Below, one piece after another: positions 1-7,886 of a stretch of 29,312 nucleotides of DNA. The position numbers and the translations under genes are program-made. Under the pieces are notes generated by a model, which was not told the origin of the DNA, ran no database searches, and saw nothing but the letters and a program-made list of their open reading frames with translations. The DNA is taken from positions 1 to 29,312 of IMG/VR virus record IMGVR_UViG_3300017598_000859; one strand, 5' to 3'. The DNA comes from a virus. Position 1 is the stretch's first letter, and each line of letters begins with the position of its first letter.

Positions 1-84
1 TATTTTTTTGTATTTCATTAATTCTTTTGAATCCATATCCATTATTTCAAGATAATCTTTTTTTAATAATTTTTCTTTCTCCAT
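1..84 (-). CDS. Unknown protein, N-terminal fragment cut by the window edge
   Basis: Only the first 28 codons are present; the gene runs off the left edge. The ATG at 84 is preceded by AAAGGGAGAAACGAA, a strong ribosome binding site, so I prefer it over an in-frame ATG at 120. The visible part is Lys/Glu-rich and probably helical. It lies just downstream of a good sigma70-type promoter (127-155), so it probably begins its own transcript. No function can be given. Confidence 0.6.
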   Translation of the reverse strand, partial: MEKEKLLKKDYLEIMDMDSKELMKYKKI

Positions 85-126
85 TTCGTTTCTCCCTTTA
101 TGTGTTTGTTTTGTTTCCATGGTCTA

Positions 127-155
127 TATATATCAAGAACAATAAAGAAAGTCAA
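127..155 (-). promoter_or_regulatory. Sigma70-like promoter
   Basis: Reading the minus strand, TTGACT (155-150) is separated by exactly 17 nt from TATATA (132-127). This is a near-consensus -35/-10 pair in the short gap between the DUF115 gene and the partial gene at 1-84. It differs from the three-copy promoter motif elsewhere in the window and looks more like a host-type (early) promoter. Seen in sequence; activity is inferred. Confidence 0.6.
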
Positions 156-174
156 GAGAATAAATAAAATAAAG

Positions 175-1536
175 CTATTCTTCTAAATGTCTTTTAACCA
201 TCTCCTCATAAGTGGTTAAAAAGCTGGCGAGCCCGAGATTAGTTTGCACAGGATTACCCCAGTAGCCATCAACGGTAATTGCAGGTCCCATACTAATATC
301 TTTATCATGCAAGGAGCATCTTTGATCTTTTATTTTCCAAGCAATCTGCCCTTGTTCATTGACGTAAACGTCTCCGCCTGCATCAGCGAGTGGTGAGTGT
401 GATTCACCAGTTGTATAGGCGAGATCCTGGCCGATAATTGAGATAGGATTGCATCCCAACAACTTAGCTAACCCGAAGCACATGTGAGCAACACTTCCAC
501 CTGCTTCAATAAACCCTTTATCATTTAAAATACCCGTTGCCATTTCTTCAAATCCAGGGACAGGAGTGGCAGCAACAAATTTTGGACCTTTCCATGCTTG
601 TAACAAAGGGGCATAAGCACGATTTAAGGAAACCAATGGAACTCCACAATCCATCAATCCTTTAAAATGGCCCATATTCACTTCACCAAAATCAACAGTA
701 CAAGCAAAGTCCGGACGAATTCCACAAGATAATAAAATTCGTATTGCCTGCCCTACACAAATAATAACAACGTTATCTTGATGTTCAATCAAATGGTGGA
801 TATTCTTTTGTAAACTTGGGCCTGTGCTAACCAAAACACAAGGTTTATCTTTATATAGTCCTTTTAATTCTTCTACACCTCTGTGCCGAATCACATAAGG
901 TAAACAACTAACATCATTATCAGCAATCTTGGCTCCTGCCTCCCCGGATACTGTTCCTTGATTACAAAGGATTTGATTCAACGTATCAGAGGCAAACTTG
1001 CTAATCATCATATATTCTTTTGGTCGGTACTTAATATACATTTCATGAGTTAATAGCCAATCCGCAACAACAAAAGATTGTGAAATAGTATGTAAACACA
1101 TAGCAACTTCGTTTTCATCAGGAGTTACAATAAATAAAGATCTGTTTTTTATGTGTTCAGAAAAGTCAAAATTACTAAGTGCTAATTTAATTATATGAGC
1201 AATAGGTTCAATAATAATTATCTTATGCCCTTTTTTCATTTTTTTAGCTAATTCGTTAGCAAGATACCCAAGGCCGAACCCGACTACAATAGAGCAAGTA
1301 TCTTTATGTAGTTCTATGTCTTTAACTGCCGTTTTAGCTTGCTTTGTTGGGTCGTTGATATCATATACAAGGTGTTGCTTTGAACCTGTCTGTATAAGCA
1401 TATTTCGTTGTTTATTGCGTGATTGTATTGTTGTGATCCAATCAACATCAGGTTGCTTTTTAATATGTTCTGTTAATTCTGGATTAACACTTTTTAGTGC
1501 TTCGAAATTCTTTTTATAATTTTTTGTTGTTTTCAT
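175..1536 (-). CDS. DUF115 / Maf-like (MptE-like) protein, candidate glycan transferase
   Basis: A 453-residue protein of the DUF115 family (6-hydroxymethylpterin pyrophosphokinase MptE-like), which includes the motility accessory factors (Maf) that attach pseudaminic or legionaminic acid to flagellin. Visible hallmarks are a Rossmann-like GFGLGYL stretch near residues 86-92 followed by an IIIIEP strand, the family's STGPSL motif near 237-242, then SLNRAYAP and a GQDLAYT segment. I start at the ATG at 1536, whose ATGA overlaps the upstream stop; an in-frame GTG at 1560 would add eight residues. It is the last gene of a block holding NeuB-, PseB-, PseC- and PseH-like genes, so a role in transferring a nonulosonic acid to a protein is the natural inference. 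Family assignment is fairly sure; substrate and acceptor are unknown. Confidence 0.8.
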   Translation of the reverse strand: MKTTKNYKKNFEALKSVNPELTEHIKKQPDVDWITTIQSRNKQRNMLIQTGSKQHLVYDINDPTKQAKTAVKDIELHKDTCSIVVGFGLGYLANELAKKMKKGHKIIIIEPIAHIIKLALSNFDFSEHIKNRSLFIVTPDENEVAMCLHTISQSFVVADWLLTHEMYIKYRPKEYMMISKFASDTLNQILCNQGTVSGEAGAKIADNDVSCLPYVIRHRGVEELKGLYKDKPCVLVSTGPSLQKNIHHLIEHQDNVVIICVGQAIRILLSCGIRPDFACTVDFGEVNMGHFKGLMDCGVPLVSLNRAYAPLLQAWKGPKFVAATPVPGFEEMATGILNDKGFIEAGGSVAHMCFGLAKLLGCNPISIIGQDLAYTTGESHSPLADAGGDVYVNEQGQIAWKIKDQRCSLHDKDISMGPAITVDGYWGNPVQTNLGLASFLTTYEEMVKRHLEE

Positions 1537-1724
1537 TTTTTCTTTTCCCAAAATGTACACCCAAATTTATTAGGATCAATATAAAACTCGCCATATGAGC
1601 CAGAATATACATCTTCAATATAATCGTATAATTTTTTAAAACCACATCTTCCCATGCCATCCCAGTCATCTCCTTTGCCTTCTAATAGTATAAATTTACA
1701 ATCTTTGCATTTTTTATTATTCAT
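1533..1724 (-). CDS. Small four-cysteine protein, unknown
   Basis: 63 residues with CKDC near the N-terminus (Cys 6 and 9), one Cys near 27 and one near 56, a spacing that suggests a small zinc-binding fold. The ATG at 1724 follows AAGGAAAAGAA. It overlaps the upstream gene by 8 nt and the DUF115 gene by 4 nt (ATGA), so translation is probably coupled. No family recognised. Confidence 0.7.
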   Translation of the reverse strand: MNNKKCKDCKFILLEGKGDDWDGMGRCGFKKLYDYIEDVYSGSYGEFYIDPNKFGCTFWEKKK

Positions 1725-1989
1725 TTCTTTTCCTTAAATCATTTTCTTCTTTATACCATTTATCGTAGGCTTTATTATAATCTTCTTGATCTTTAAGTCC
1801 ATATTCTTCAAATAAATATTGAATCATTTGCTTGAATGTAAATCTTCCTTTTATATCTATATAAATTGGCATGCTATTTATATATTGTTTAAAATAATAT
1901 TCATTGTTACTCCGGCCTATGAAGCATTGAATATCTTCTTTTGCCATCTGTATAGATTCTTCTTTAATCTTTAATAGTATTTTTTTCAT
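1717..1989 (-). CDS. Unknown 90-aa protein
   Basis: A charged, probably helical soluble protein with several Tyr/Lys-rich stretches. No motif or family is recognised. Its ATG overlaps the stop of the upstream membrane protein gene (ATGA), and its ribosome binding site is weak, which suggests translational coupling. Confidence 0.65.
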   Translation of the reverse strand: MKKILLKIKEESIQMAKEDIQCFIGRSNNEYYFKQYINSMPIYIDIKGRFTFKQMIQYLFEEYGLKDQEDYNKAYDKWYKEENDLRKRNE

Positions 1990-2177
1990 TTATTATCCAA
2001 TAAATTGTATATTTCTTCATAAATTAGGCAAAATATTCCTATTCCAATTAAACAAGATACTCCTATTAAGGTTGTTGTTGGGTAATGTTTAGCAACATAT
2101 ACAAGTCCAGAAAAAGAACCACCAATAATAATAACTCCAAGCAAAGTTGTTATAAAAGTTTTAATTTTAAAATTCAT
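1986..2177 (-). CDS. Small membrane protein with two transmembrane segments
   Basis: 63 residues with two hydrophobic helices, roughly residues 8-28 and 36-53, separated by a short loop (KHYPTTT). The short charged ends suggest an inner-membrane microprotein. GGAGTGAATAA precedes the ATG. The start overlaps the RNase H stop. Function unknown. Confidence 0.7.
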   Translation of the reverse strand: MNFKIKTFITTLLGVIIIGGSFSGLVYVAKHYPTTTLIGVSCLIGIGIFCLIYEEIYNLLDNK

Positions 2178-2629
2178 TTATTCACTCCGTTCAAAAATTT
2201 TGCCTTAACAGCCGCAGCATCAGCCATTTCATTTCCCCATACTCCGGAATGACCTCGAACGTGGTGAAAGGTTAAGTGATCGAATTTATTAACAAGTTTT
2301 TTAATTTCTCTAATCAAGTCTATATTCTTTTTTGCATTCCAGTTTTTCTTAATACTTCCAAGACAATATTGTGAATCTGTATATAACCTTATCCGGTGTT
2401 TAAACAGTTGTTTAGCATTTTTTAAAGAGTCAATTTTTTGTAATGCAAAAAGGATGGCTGATAGTTCTGCTGCATTGTTTGTGCCTATACCAATATTCCG
2501 AGATATAGTATGTATGATTTTGCTGTTTTGAATAAATACTACGCCTGCCCCTGCTACCCCTGGGTTGCCGCTTACAGCTCCGTCCGAATATATGTCAAGT
2601 ATTTTTGTTAAATCAATTTTATTTATCAT
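2174..2629 (-). CDS. rnhA: Ribonuclease HI
   Basis: RNase HI cleaves the RNA strand of RNA-DNA hybrids; in a phage it probably removes primers or R-loops. In the 151-residue product (ATG at 2629) the four catalytic carboxylates are all visible: Asp16 (IYSDGA), Glu55 (NNAAELSA), Asp85 (LYTDSQ) and Asp137 (NEMADAA). The flexible-loop His127 (RGHSG) is also present. The basic handle helix region of the E. coli enzyme is represented by a Lys/Asn-rich stretch near 94-102. Length is typical for the family. A TTG six bases upstream is an unlikely alternative start. The ATG lies inside the end of the upstream 66-aa gene, which implies coupling. Confidence 0.92.
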   Translation of the reverse strand: MINKIDLTKILDIYSDGAVSGNPGVAGAGVVFIQNSKIIHTISRNIGIGTNNAAELSAILFALQKIDSLKNAKQLFKHRIRLYTDSQYCLGSIKKNWNAKKNIDLIREIKKLVNKFDHLTFHHVRGHSGVWGNEMADAAAVKAKFLNGVNK

Positions 2630-2819
2630 AAGCAAGTTTTTCGCATATTGAAATAACCTCTTTATCTTTATTCATAATTTTAATTAGTAATTCTTTTGTT
2701 TCTTCTGGAGCATGTTTCATAGCAAGCCTAACCATGTCCATCCAATTTACATTGTTTTTTGATCTTATTTCCTGCATTTGATCAATACGCATATCTTGAT
2801 TTAAACTTTTGGTTTCCAT
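2619..2819 (-). CDS. Small conserved helical protein, possibly linked to surface-sugar genes
   Basis: 66 residues. The centre reads RSKNNVNWMDMVRLAMKHAP, followed by a Glu/Lys-rich helix. From memory, short proteins with an N-N-x-x-W-M-x-x-x-R-L-A core occur beside sugar-nucleotide and nonulosonate genes in other bacteria and phages, but I cannot check this here. The start is good (AAGGAGAAATAAAA before the ATG), with the site embedded in the last codons of the acetyltransferase gene upstream. Biochemical role unknown. Confidence 0.7.
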   Translation of the reverse strand: METKSLNQDMRIDQMQEIRSKNNVNWMDMVRLAMKHAPEETKELLIKIMNKDKEVISICEKLAYDK

Positions 2820-2821
2820 TT

Positions 2822-3379
2822 TTATTTCTCCTTATTCATCCATTCGTCAAAAAGCAACCCATAACTAATTACATTTTTGTATTTTCCATTCAGCCAAACA
2901 CCGCTTCTAAGCTCGCCTTCTTTTTTAAATCCGAGCTTCTGGGCTACTCTTTGCATACCTATATTTGTCGCGGCAGTTCCGGTCCAAATGCGATGCATGT
3001 TCATTTTTTTAAAGCCGTGATCAATTAAAATAGATAAAGCTTCTGTGGCATAGCCCATTCTCCAATAGTCTGTATTTCCCATAACTATTGCCATTTCTGC
3101 TGATTTATTCGTTTGGTTGATTGATTGTAAAGAAATATTCCCAATGTGAATGCTCTTTTTTAACTTTAAAACATCTGTCTCTCTTTTTGCCCAAATACCA
3201 AAAATAATATTATCGGGATTATTTTCTAAATATTTTTCAGCATCGTCTTTTACAAAACTGCCAAGACCGTGACTATTGTGCTTTGTGACCTCTGGGCTTG
3301 AAAACCACGAAAGATAATCTTCTGAAATATCTTCTTTAATGAAAGGTTTTAAAAAAAACCTTTTTGTTTCATAGATCAT
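2822..3379 (-). CDS. GNAT N-acetyltransferase, PseH/RimJ-like
   Basis: 185 residues of the Gcn5-related acetyltransferase fold. The acetyl-CoA pyrophosphate-binding segment is WRMGYATEA (about 106-114), followed by the typical MNMHRIWTGTAATNIGMQRV strand-helix and the LGFKKEGELR motif near the C-terminus, as in RimJ/RimL and PseH proteins. In pseudaminic and legionaminic acid pathways a GNAT enzyme acetylates the 4-amino sugar nucleotide before the sugar is released. A PseB-like dehydratase, NeuB-like synthase and DegT aminotransferase lie just upstream, so that role is favoured here. Protein N-terminal acetylation is the main alternative. Confidence 0.85.
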   Translation of the reverse strand: MIYETKRFFLKPFIKEDISEDYLSWFSSPEVTKHNSHGLGSFVKDDAEKYLENNPDNIIFGIWAKRETDVLKLKKSIHIGNISLQSINQTNKSAEMAIVMGNTDYWRMGYATEALSILIDHGFKKMNMHRIWTGTAATNIGMQRVAQKLGFKKEGELRSGVWLNGKYKNVISYGLLFDEWMNKEK

Positions 3380-3382
3380 TTT

Positions 3383-3601
3383 TTAATATCCTTTAATATG
3401 TTCTTTACGTGATAAACATAGACATTTTTTATCTTTCATCCATCTATTGTTTTCTTTAAGAGTTGGTTGAAATTCTTGTAAGCATTTTCCTTGTCCAAAA
3501 ACCCTTTGTTCAAAATACCTACATTTTATATTTATGTCAGAATTAACACAAAAGGTTGAGTTTGGAACCCTAATTTCCTTAAATACTATTGTTTCTTGCA
3601 T
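3383..3601 (-). CDS. Small five-cysteine protein, unknown
   Basis: 72 residues with cysteines near 18, 27, 40, 60 and 62, so metal binding is plausible. No family recognised. It sits between the dehydratase gene (1 nt gap) and the acetyltransferase gene. GGGATGGAATAA precedes the ATG. Confidence 0.65.
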   Translation of the reverse strand: MQETIVFKEIRVPNSTFCVNSDINIKCRYFEQRVFGQGKCLQEFQPTLKENNRWMKDKKCLCLSRKEHIKGY

Positions 3602-4576
3602 TTATTCCATCCCTATCATTTTTTGAATTTGTTTAACAGTTAATTGGTCAGGGTTATTATCACTTCTGTATTCAAGCTCTTTTTTATTCCTAAACGGAAA
3701 ATTATTAGAAATAATGAATCTATTTTTTTGTTTATCTTTATATGAAACTTTGCTTTCTTGCCCAGAGATTAAAATTTCATGCATCTTTTCCCCTGGTCTA
3801 ATTCCCATATCAACAGTCACAGCATCAGGAACAATCGCCTTAGCAATATCAAGAACTTTAGCCGATCCCATAACAGGAATAAACATTTCTCCACCCTTCA
3901 TATCGTCCACAGCACCTAAAATAAATTTAACAGCATTTTCAATTGTAATCCAGAAACGTGTCATGTCTTTATGAGTTATTGTTATTTTCCCAGTTTCTTT
4001 ATACTGTTTTTTAAAAAGTGGTATAATACTTCCACGGCTTCCAAGAACATTGCCATACCTGCATACGGAGAATTTAGTTTTGTCGTCTCCAGAGTAAACA
4101 TTGCCATTTAAAAACAATTTTTCAGAACAGAATTTGGTAGCACCATATAGTGTTGTTGCTTCAACTGCTTTATCTGTACTAATCGCCATTACTTTTTCAA
4201 CATTTCTTTCGATTGCTGCTTCAAGGACATTAGCAGATCCTACAGTATTTGTTTTTACCGCTTCAAGAGGATCTTTTTCCCCTACTTGTATGTGTTTTAA
4301 TGCGGCTGCATGAATGCAAATATCAACACCCTTTAGCGCCATTTTTAATCTGTCTTTATCTCTAACATCACCGATTAAAAAAGAAACCGGAATACTTTTT
4401 CCGAACTCCTGCTCTAATTCATTTTTCATATTCCATTGCAAAGTTTCTCCTCTTGAATAAATACGGATACCTCTTGGATTTTTATTCTTCAAGAGGTATT
4501 TTGTCATGGCTTTTCCAAGAGTTCCTGATCCTCCAGTTATAAGGTATTCCATTCCAGCTTTAGTTGTTGTTGTCAT
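3602..4576 (-). CDS. PseB-like UDP-sugar 4,6-dehydratase (extended SDR)
   Basis: 324 residues, an extended short-chain dehydrogenase of the UDP-N-acetylglucosamine 4,6-dehydratase type (PseB/FlaA1/CapD clade), the first step of pseudaminic or legionaminic acid synthesis. The NADP-binding glycine motif is GGSGTLG (15-21). GDVRD (69-73) and AALKH (91-95) are typical of PseB. The catalytic set is STDKA (133-137) with Tyr144 and Lys148 (YGATK). Length matches soluble PseB rather than the long membrane-anchored FlaA1 forms. AAAGGAGGACA precedes the ATG at 4576. Whether the enzyme inverts C5 (pseudaminic) or retains it (legionaminic) cannot be decided here. Confidence 0.85.
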   Translation of the reverse strand: MTTTTKAGMEYLITGGSGTLGKAMTKYLLKNKNPRGIRIYSRGETLQWNMKNELEQEFGKSIPVSFLIGDVRDKDRLKMALKGVDICIHAAALKHIQVGEKDPLEAVKTNTVGSANVLEAAIERNVEKVMAISTDKAVEATTLYGATKFCSEKLFLNGNVYSGDDKTKFSVCRYGNVLGSRGSIIPLFKKQYKETGKITITHKDMTRFWITIENAVKFILGAVDDMKGGEMFIPVMGSAKVLDIAKAIVPDAVTVDMGIRPGEKMHEILISGQESKVSYKDKQKNRFIISNNFPFRNKKELEYRSDNNPDQLTVKQIQKMIGME

Positions 4577-4775
4577 TGTCCTCCTTTATCTTTTCTCCAC
4601 AATCACATGGATCGATATCTAACAGCAAATTTAAATCATTATCAATTCCACGAGCATAAATATTTAATGGTTCTCCGCATACACTACAGTTAATAATTGC
4701 GGGTTGTTTTTTCATGTGGTTCCATATAGCTGAACAAACTGCACTACTTACTTCATTTGTCATTTCTTTGTTCAT
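4560..4775 (-). CDS. Small zinc-ribbon-like protein
   Basis: 71 residues with CSVCG (about 30-34) and CDCG (about 57-60), two Cys pairs that probably bind one zinc ion. GGAGGAATTGCTAA precedes the ATG. It overlaps the NeuB-like gene by 23 nt and the PseB-like gene by 17 nt, in other frames. Function unknown. Confidence 0.7.
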   Translation of the reverse strand: MNKEMTNEVSSAVCSAIWNHMKKQPAIINCSVCGEPLNIYARGIDNDLNLLLDIDPCDCGEKIKEDNDNNN

Positions 4776-5613
4776 TTAGCAATTCCTCCCTAAATTTTTT
4801 CAAAGGCCTCATTCCATCAGTCGGATCAACTTTCCATTTTTTCGCTTCTGAATCATAGTTTTTATCATGGCAAAGTATAGATTCTTGACTAATCCGCACA
4901 CCGCGAATAACATTTTTAATTTCTTTTGGAGTCCAGCAATGGCCAAAAGAGGATTCCCATCCTTTTTTGTCTTCAAGATCTAAATGAAATTCAATAAATT
5001 TAGCTCCTTGATTAACTGATTGATAAATTACTCCAGGCTCTTTTGTGTGGTCTGACCATCCTATTTTATTTTGATAATTATTTAAATAATTTTTGCAAAA
5101 TCTAATGTCGTACATTGAACAGTTTTTGTGAATTGCTGGATAAACAGAAGAACATCTGTATATTGCTTCCGGAGGCTTTCTTAAAATGGCTTTTGACTCT
5201 ACAAAACGTCTCACAGTTATTAGTTCCATCATCCCTGTGCTAATTTGCCACGGCTTTCCAGTTGATTGAACTTTTTTAATAAGATCATCCCATTGATTTT
5301 CGTAAGATCCTATTTTATAAAAATCAACATAAGGGAAAAGAATATCAACAGCACTTAACGAAAATGGAGTGCAACCAAACTTAATACCGATATCTCTACA
5401 GTATGTTGAAACTTCATTTAGATATTTTGCAGGAAATGTTTTTTTCTTTAAATCTTTTCTTTGCTGCTTGAAATCTGGATGGTATAAGTTTTCATTAAAA
5501 AGTTGAAGCTTAACAGCTGTGCATCCTGCTTTTTTTGCTTCATTTATTAATTTTTTTGTTCTTGGTAAACTTCCGTTATGATTTGATCCTAAGTCCGATA
5601 TCCAATTTATCAT
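4753..5613 (-). CDS. neuB: NeuB/PseI-like nonulosonic acid synthase, short form
   Basis: A 286-residue TIM-barrel protein of the N-acetylneuraminate (nonulosonate) synthase family, which condenses phosphoenolpyruvate with a six-carbon amino sugar. Visible family motifs are SDLGSNHNG (6-14), KLQLF (35-39), CTPFS (81-85), KIGSYE (100-105), STGM (125-128), CSSVYP (154-159) and GWSDHT (185-190). The usual C-terminal SAF/antifreeze-like domain of about 60-70 residues, which closes the active site of a dimer partner in NeuB, is missing: the protein ends after a basic helix. I start at ATG 5613 (MINW), just after the upstream stop; an in-frame GTG at 5631 is less likely. Its substrate is probably a di-N-acetylated hexose made by the neighbouring enzymes. 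Confidence 0.85.
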   Translation of the reverse strand: MINWISDLGSNHNGSLPRTKKLINEAKKAGCTAVKLQLFNENLYHPDFKQQRKDLKKKTFPAKYLNEVSTYCRDIGIKFGCTPFSLSAVDILFPYVDFYKIGSYENQWDDLIKKVQSTGKPWQISTGMMELITVRRFVESKAILRKPPEAIYRCSSVYPAIHKNCSMYDIRFCKNYLNNYQNKIGWSDHTKEPGVIYQSVNQGAKFIEFHLDLEDKKGWESSFGHCWTPKEIKNVIRGVRISQESILCHDKNYDSEAKKWKVDPTDGMRPLKKFREELLNEQRNDK

Positions 5614-5615
5614 TT

Positions 5616-5951
5616 TTAACAATTCTCCCACATTTTTTCAGCTAATTTTTTTCTTTTTTCTTTTTCCTTCCGTTTAATTTCTTTATTAAGTTCTTGTATT
5701 AAATACCTTTTCTTCCATACAATTTCTTCATCAACACATTTGCCGCATTTTATACATACCATTTTTTTTGCTGGTTTAGCGAATTCACAATCATTGACAA
5801 GAAAATATTCTAAATAATATTCATATTCTTCAATACAACTCCTAAAATATCTATAAACCTTCCCATATCCAATAATTTCCCAATCATGATTACAATAACT
5901 ATCATCAATTTTTCTATTTTTCGTCTTAAATATTTTATGCAATATATTCAT
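5616..5951 (-). CDS. Unknown protein with CxxCxxC motif
   Basis: 111 residues. A central CIKCGKC and further Cys suggest metal binding; the C-terminal 35 residues form a strongly basic Lys/Arg/Glu helix. The first 14 residues (MNILHKIFKTKNRK) are identical to those of the gene at 6400-6606, because both starts lie in an 81-bp repeat. GAGAGGAATTGGT before the ATG is a usable binding site. Function unknown. Confidence 0.65.
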   Translation of the reverse strand: MNILHKIFKTKNRKIDDSYCNHDWEIIGYGKVYRYFRSCIEEYEYYLEYFLVNDCEFAKPAKKMVCIKCGKCVDEEIVWKKRYLIQELNKEIKRKEKEKRKKLAEKMWENC

Positions 5952-5991
5952 ACCAATTCCTCTCTATTCTCCCAAATCTTATGAAATGCTT
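5911..5991. repeat. Imperfect 81-bp direct repeat, copy 1 (gene-junction duplication)
   Basis: Aligns without gaps to 6566-6646 (offset 655) with four mismatches. It covers the first 14 codons of the 111-aa gene, its ribosome binding site and, upstream, an untranslated relic of the end of the aminotransferase gene: in the relic frame it reads AFHKIWENREELV then stop, against AFHKVWENREELV in the intact gene. This is a scar of a partial duplication. Confidence 0.9.
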
Positions 5992-5993
5992 CC

Positions 5994-6371
5994 TTAATCA
6001 CATTTTTTCCAAGGTTTTGGCTTTATTTCATTTATTTCTTTTAAATATGCAATATGCTTTACGCACTCTTCTTTTGTATCAAACTGGACTATTTTATAAT
6101 GCCCCCCAATATTACTTTGTCCCATTCCCGCCACCCACCTTTTCATTTCAAATGATACGCCAAATATATTTTTATGTAATATTCTATATTTTTCACCATT
6201 TGTTATAAATTTTATTGTTTTAAATCTTATTATTTCTGGATAACTAAAAACCCAAAAACCAATAGGGATTAAAATTATAATAAGTAGTATATTATACAAA
6301 TTTGATTCGATTATATTGTTTATATCAAACTCACTAACCCCTTTTATTAAATCAGCAATCCAATTTATCAT
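5994..6371 (-). CDS. Unknown membrane-anchored protein
   Basis: 125 residues with one strong transmembrane segment at about residues 26-44, followed by a soluble C-terminal domain of about 80 residues. The first eight residues (MINWIADL) nearly match the NeuB-like start (MINWISDL), and 16 bp around the two starts are identical, suggesting reuse of a gene start. The stop lies directly against the duplicated junction at 5911-5991. Function unknown. Confidence 0.65.
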   Translation of the reverse strand: MINWIADLIKGVSEFDINNIIESNLYNILLIIILIPIGFWVFSYPEIIRFKTIKFITNGEKYRILHKNIFGVSFEMKRWVAGMGQSNIGGHYKIVQFDTKEECVKHIAYLKEINEIKPKPWKKCD

Positions 6372-6399
6372 TTAATATTTTCCTTATTTAAAAGTTTAA

Positions 6400-6606
6400 T
6401 CATTTAAACCAACGGACCTCCAGTTTTGTTATATTTTCCTCTGAAACATTTATTTTAAAATCATGAAGATAAAATTCTATTTTATTTAAATCTAAATCAT
6501 TAATGCGTTTTATTTCCTTTTGCAATTCATAAATATCTTCCATATATATTCTATTTTTCGTCTTTTTTCTATTTTTCGTCTTAAATATTTTATGCAATAT
6601 ATTCAT
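6400..6606 (-). CDS. Unknown 68-aa protein
   Basis: The N-terminus is the duplicated MNILHKIFKTKNRK block with an extra tandem KTKNR copy, matched at the DNA level by two copies of ctatttttcgtctt. The rest is a charged helical stretch. GAGAGGAGTTGGT before the ATG is a good site. The start overlaps the aminotransferase stop. Function unknown. Confidence 0.6.
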   Translation of the reverse strand: MNILHKIFKTKNRKKTKNRIYMEDIYELQKEIKRINDLDLNKIEFYLHDFKINVSEENITKLEVRWFK

Positions 6607-6646
6607 ACCAACTCCTCTCTATTCTCCCACACCTTATGAAACGCTT
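6566..6646. repeat. Imperfect 81-bp direct repeat, copy 2 (intact gene junction)
   Basis: Partner of 5911-5991. This copy holds the true last codons of the DegT aminotransferase and the start of the 68-aa gene, so it is probably the parent copy. Confidence 0.9.
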
Positions 6647-7886
6647 TTGCTGTATCTTCCATATCTTTAATGGTGGAGTTTGGAGCATGCAGAAGAGACA
6701 AAAACAATTCATCTTTGTATAATTTTTCTACAACAGGCAAATGACAATTATAACCTCTGGACTTAAAAACAGGCATTCGATTAATTGGTTTTATATATCC
6801 ATTCCCAATGTGAACACCTTCGCCGTCCCTGGTTGCTCTTGCTGTTAATTCTGCTTTAACAGCATTAATATACTTATCTCTATGCAATGCTTTATCTGAC
6901 CACTTAAACGCCTGTACATAATAGCTATGAGTACAATTGCCACGAATTTTAGCTGGTGTTATAGCAGGTATATCTTTTAATGCTTTGTTAAGATATTTAA
7001 CATTAGCAAGTCTTTTTTCAAGCAAATAGTCAAACTTTGCTAATTGAACACGGGCAATTGCTGCCGTTAATTCTGTTGCTCTAAGATTAAATCCAAATAA
7101 TTCTGGATATAATATTTTTGATTCAGGATAATCATTCTGTACGGCTTCTCCATGATTCATTAGCAATCTGCATTTATTTGCTAATTCATCATTGTCTGTA
7201 ACAATTACGCCCATCTCTCCTGCCGTGATATGCTTGCCAAAATTCAGGCTATATACTCCGATATCTCCGAGTGTACCAGCATACTTTGGCCCACTAATTT
7301 CATTCATTACTGGATCAAGGCCAAAGTTATATTTTATAATTTCACTTCCAATTGCCTGTGCTGCATCTTCAATAACAATTAAATTATGTTTTTCTGCGAT
7401 TTCCATAATTTTTGGGTTAAAGACTTGACCAAAAATAGAAACAGCAATTATAGCTTTTGTTTTTGAGGTTATTAGTTTTTCTACACAATCTGCATCAATA
7501 CAAAAATAATCACTTTCTACGTCAGAGAATACTGGAGTTGCATCCCATGCCAATGGCATAGTTGCAGAGCACGTCATCGTGTATGGAGATACTATAACTT
7601 CCCCACCTTTTATGTTAGCAGCACCACAAGCAATGAACAATCCAGACGTAGCAGAGTTACATACAATAGCATGTTTTGTATTAAACTTTTTAGCCCACTC
7701 TTTTTCTAATGCTTGAATTTCAGGTCCACCATAAAAACAATCTCCATCATTTGCTCTATAGCATGACAAACGCCCTTTTTCCATAACTCTTTGTATTGCT
7801 TCTATTTCTTTATTATCAAATGTGTTTTGATCTGGGAATAATTCTTTTTTAACTGGTTTTCCACCATTAACTGCTAATTTTTTCAT
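6603..7886 (-). CDS. DegT/DnrJ/EryC1/StrS sugar aminotransferase (PseC-like)
   Basis: A 427-residue PLP-dependent aminotransferase of the sugar-aminotransferase family, which adds an amino group to a 4-keto sugar nucleotide. The PLP lysine is Lys218 (NFGKHITAGEMG), the ring-nitrogen Asp is Asp174 (IEDAAQAIGS), and the PLP phosphate region is CNSATSG (76-82). An insertion of about 25 residues follows the EDAAQ motif. In pseudaminic and legionaminic pathways the PseC/LegC enzyme acts on the product of the PseB/LegB dehydratase, and a PseB-like gene lies about 2 kb downstream in the same direction. AAGGAGAAATAA precedes the ATG. The exact substrate is inferred from context. Confidence 0.9.
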   Translation of the reverse strand: MKKLAVNGGKPVKKELFPDQNTFDNKEIEAIQRVMEKGRLSCYRANDGDCFYGGPEIQALEKEWAKKFNTKHAIVCNSATSGLFIACGAANIKGGEVIVSPYTMTCSATMPLAWDATPVFSDVESDYFCIDADCVEKLITSKTKAIIAVSIFGQVFNPKIMEIAEKHNLIVIEDAAQAIGSEIIKYNFGLDPVMNEISGPKYAGTLGDIGVYSLNFGKHITAGEMGVIVTDNDELANKCRLLMNHGEAVQNDYPESKILYPELFGFNLRATELTAAIARVQLAKFDYLLEKRLANVKYLNKALKDIPAITPAKIRGNCTHSYYVQAFKWSDKALHRDKYINAVKAELTARATRDGEGVHIGNGYIKPINRMPVFKSRGYNCHLPVVEKLYKDELFLSLLHAPNSTIKDMEDTAKAFHKVWENREELV

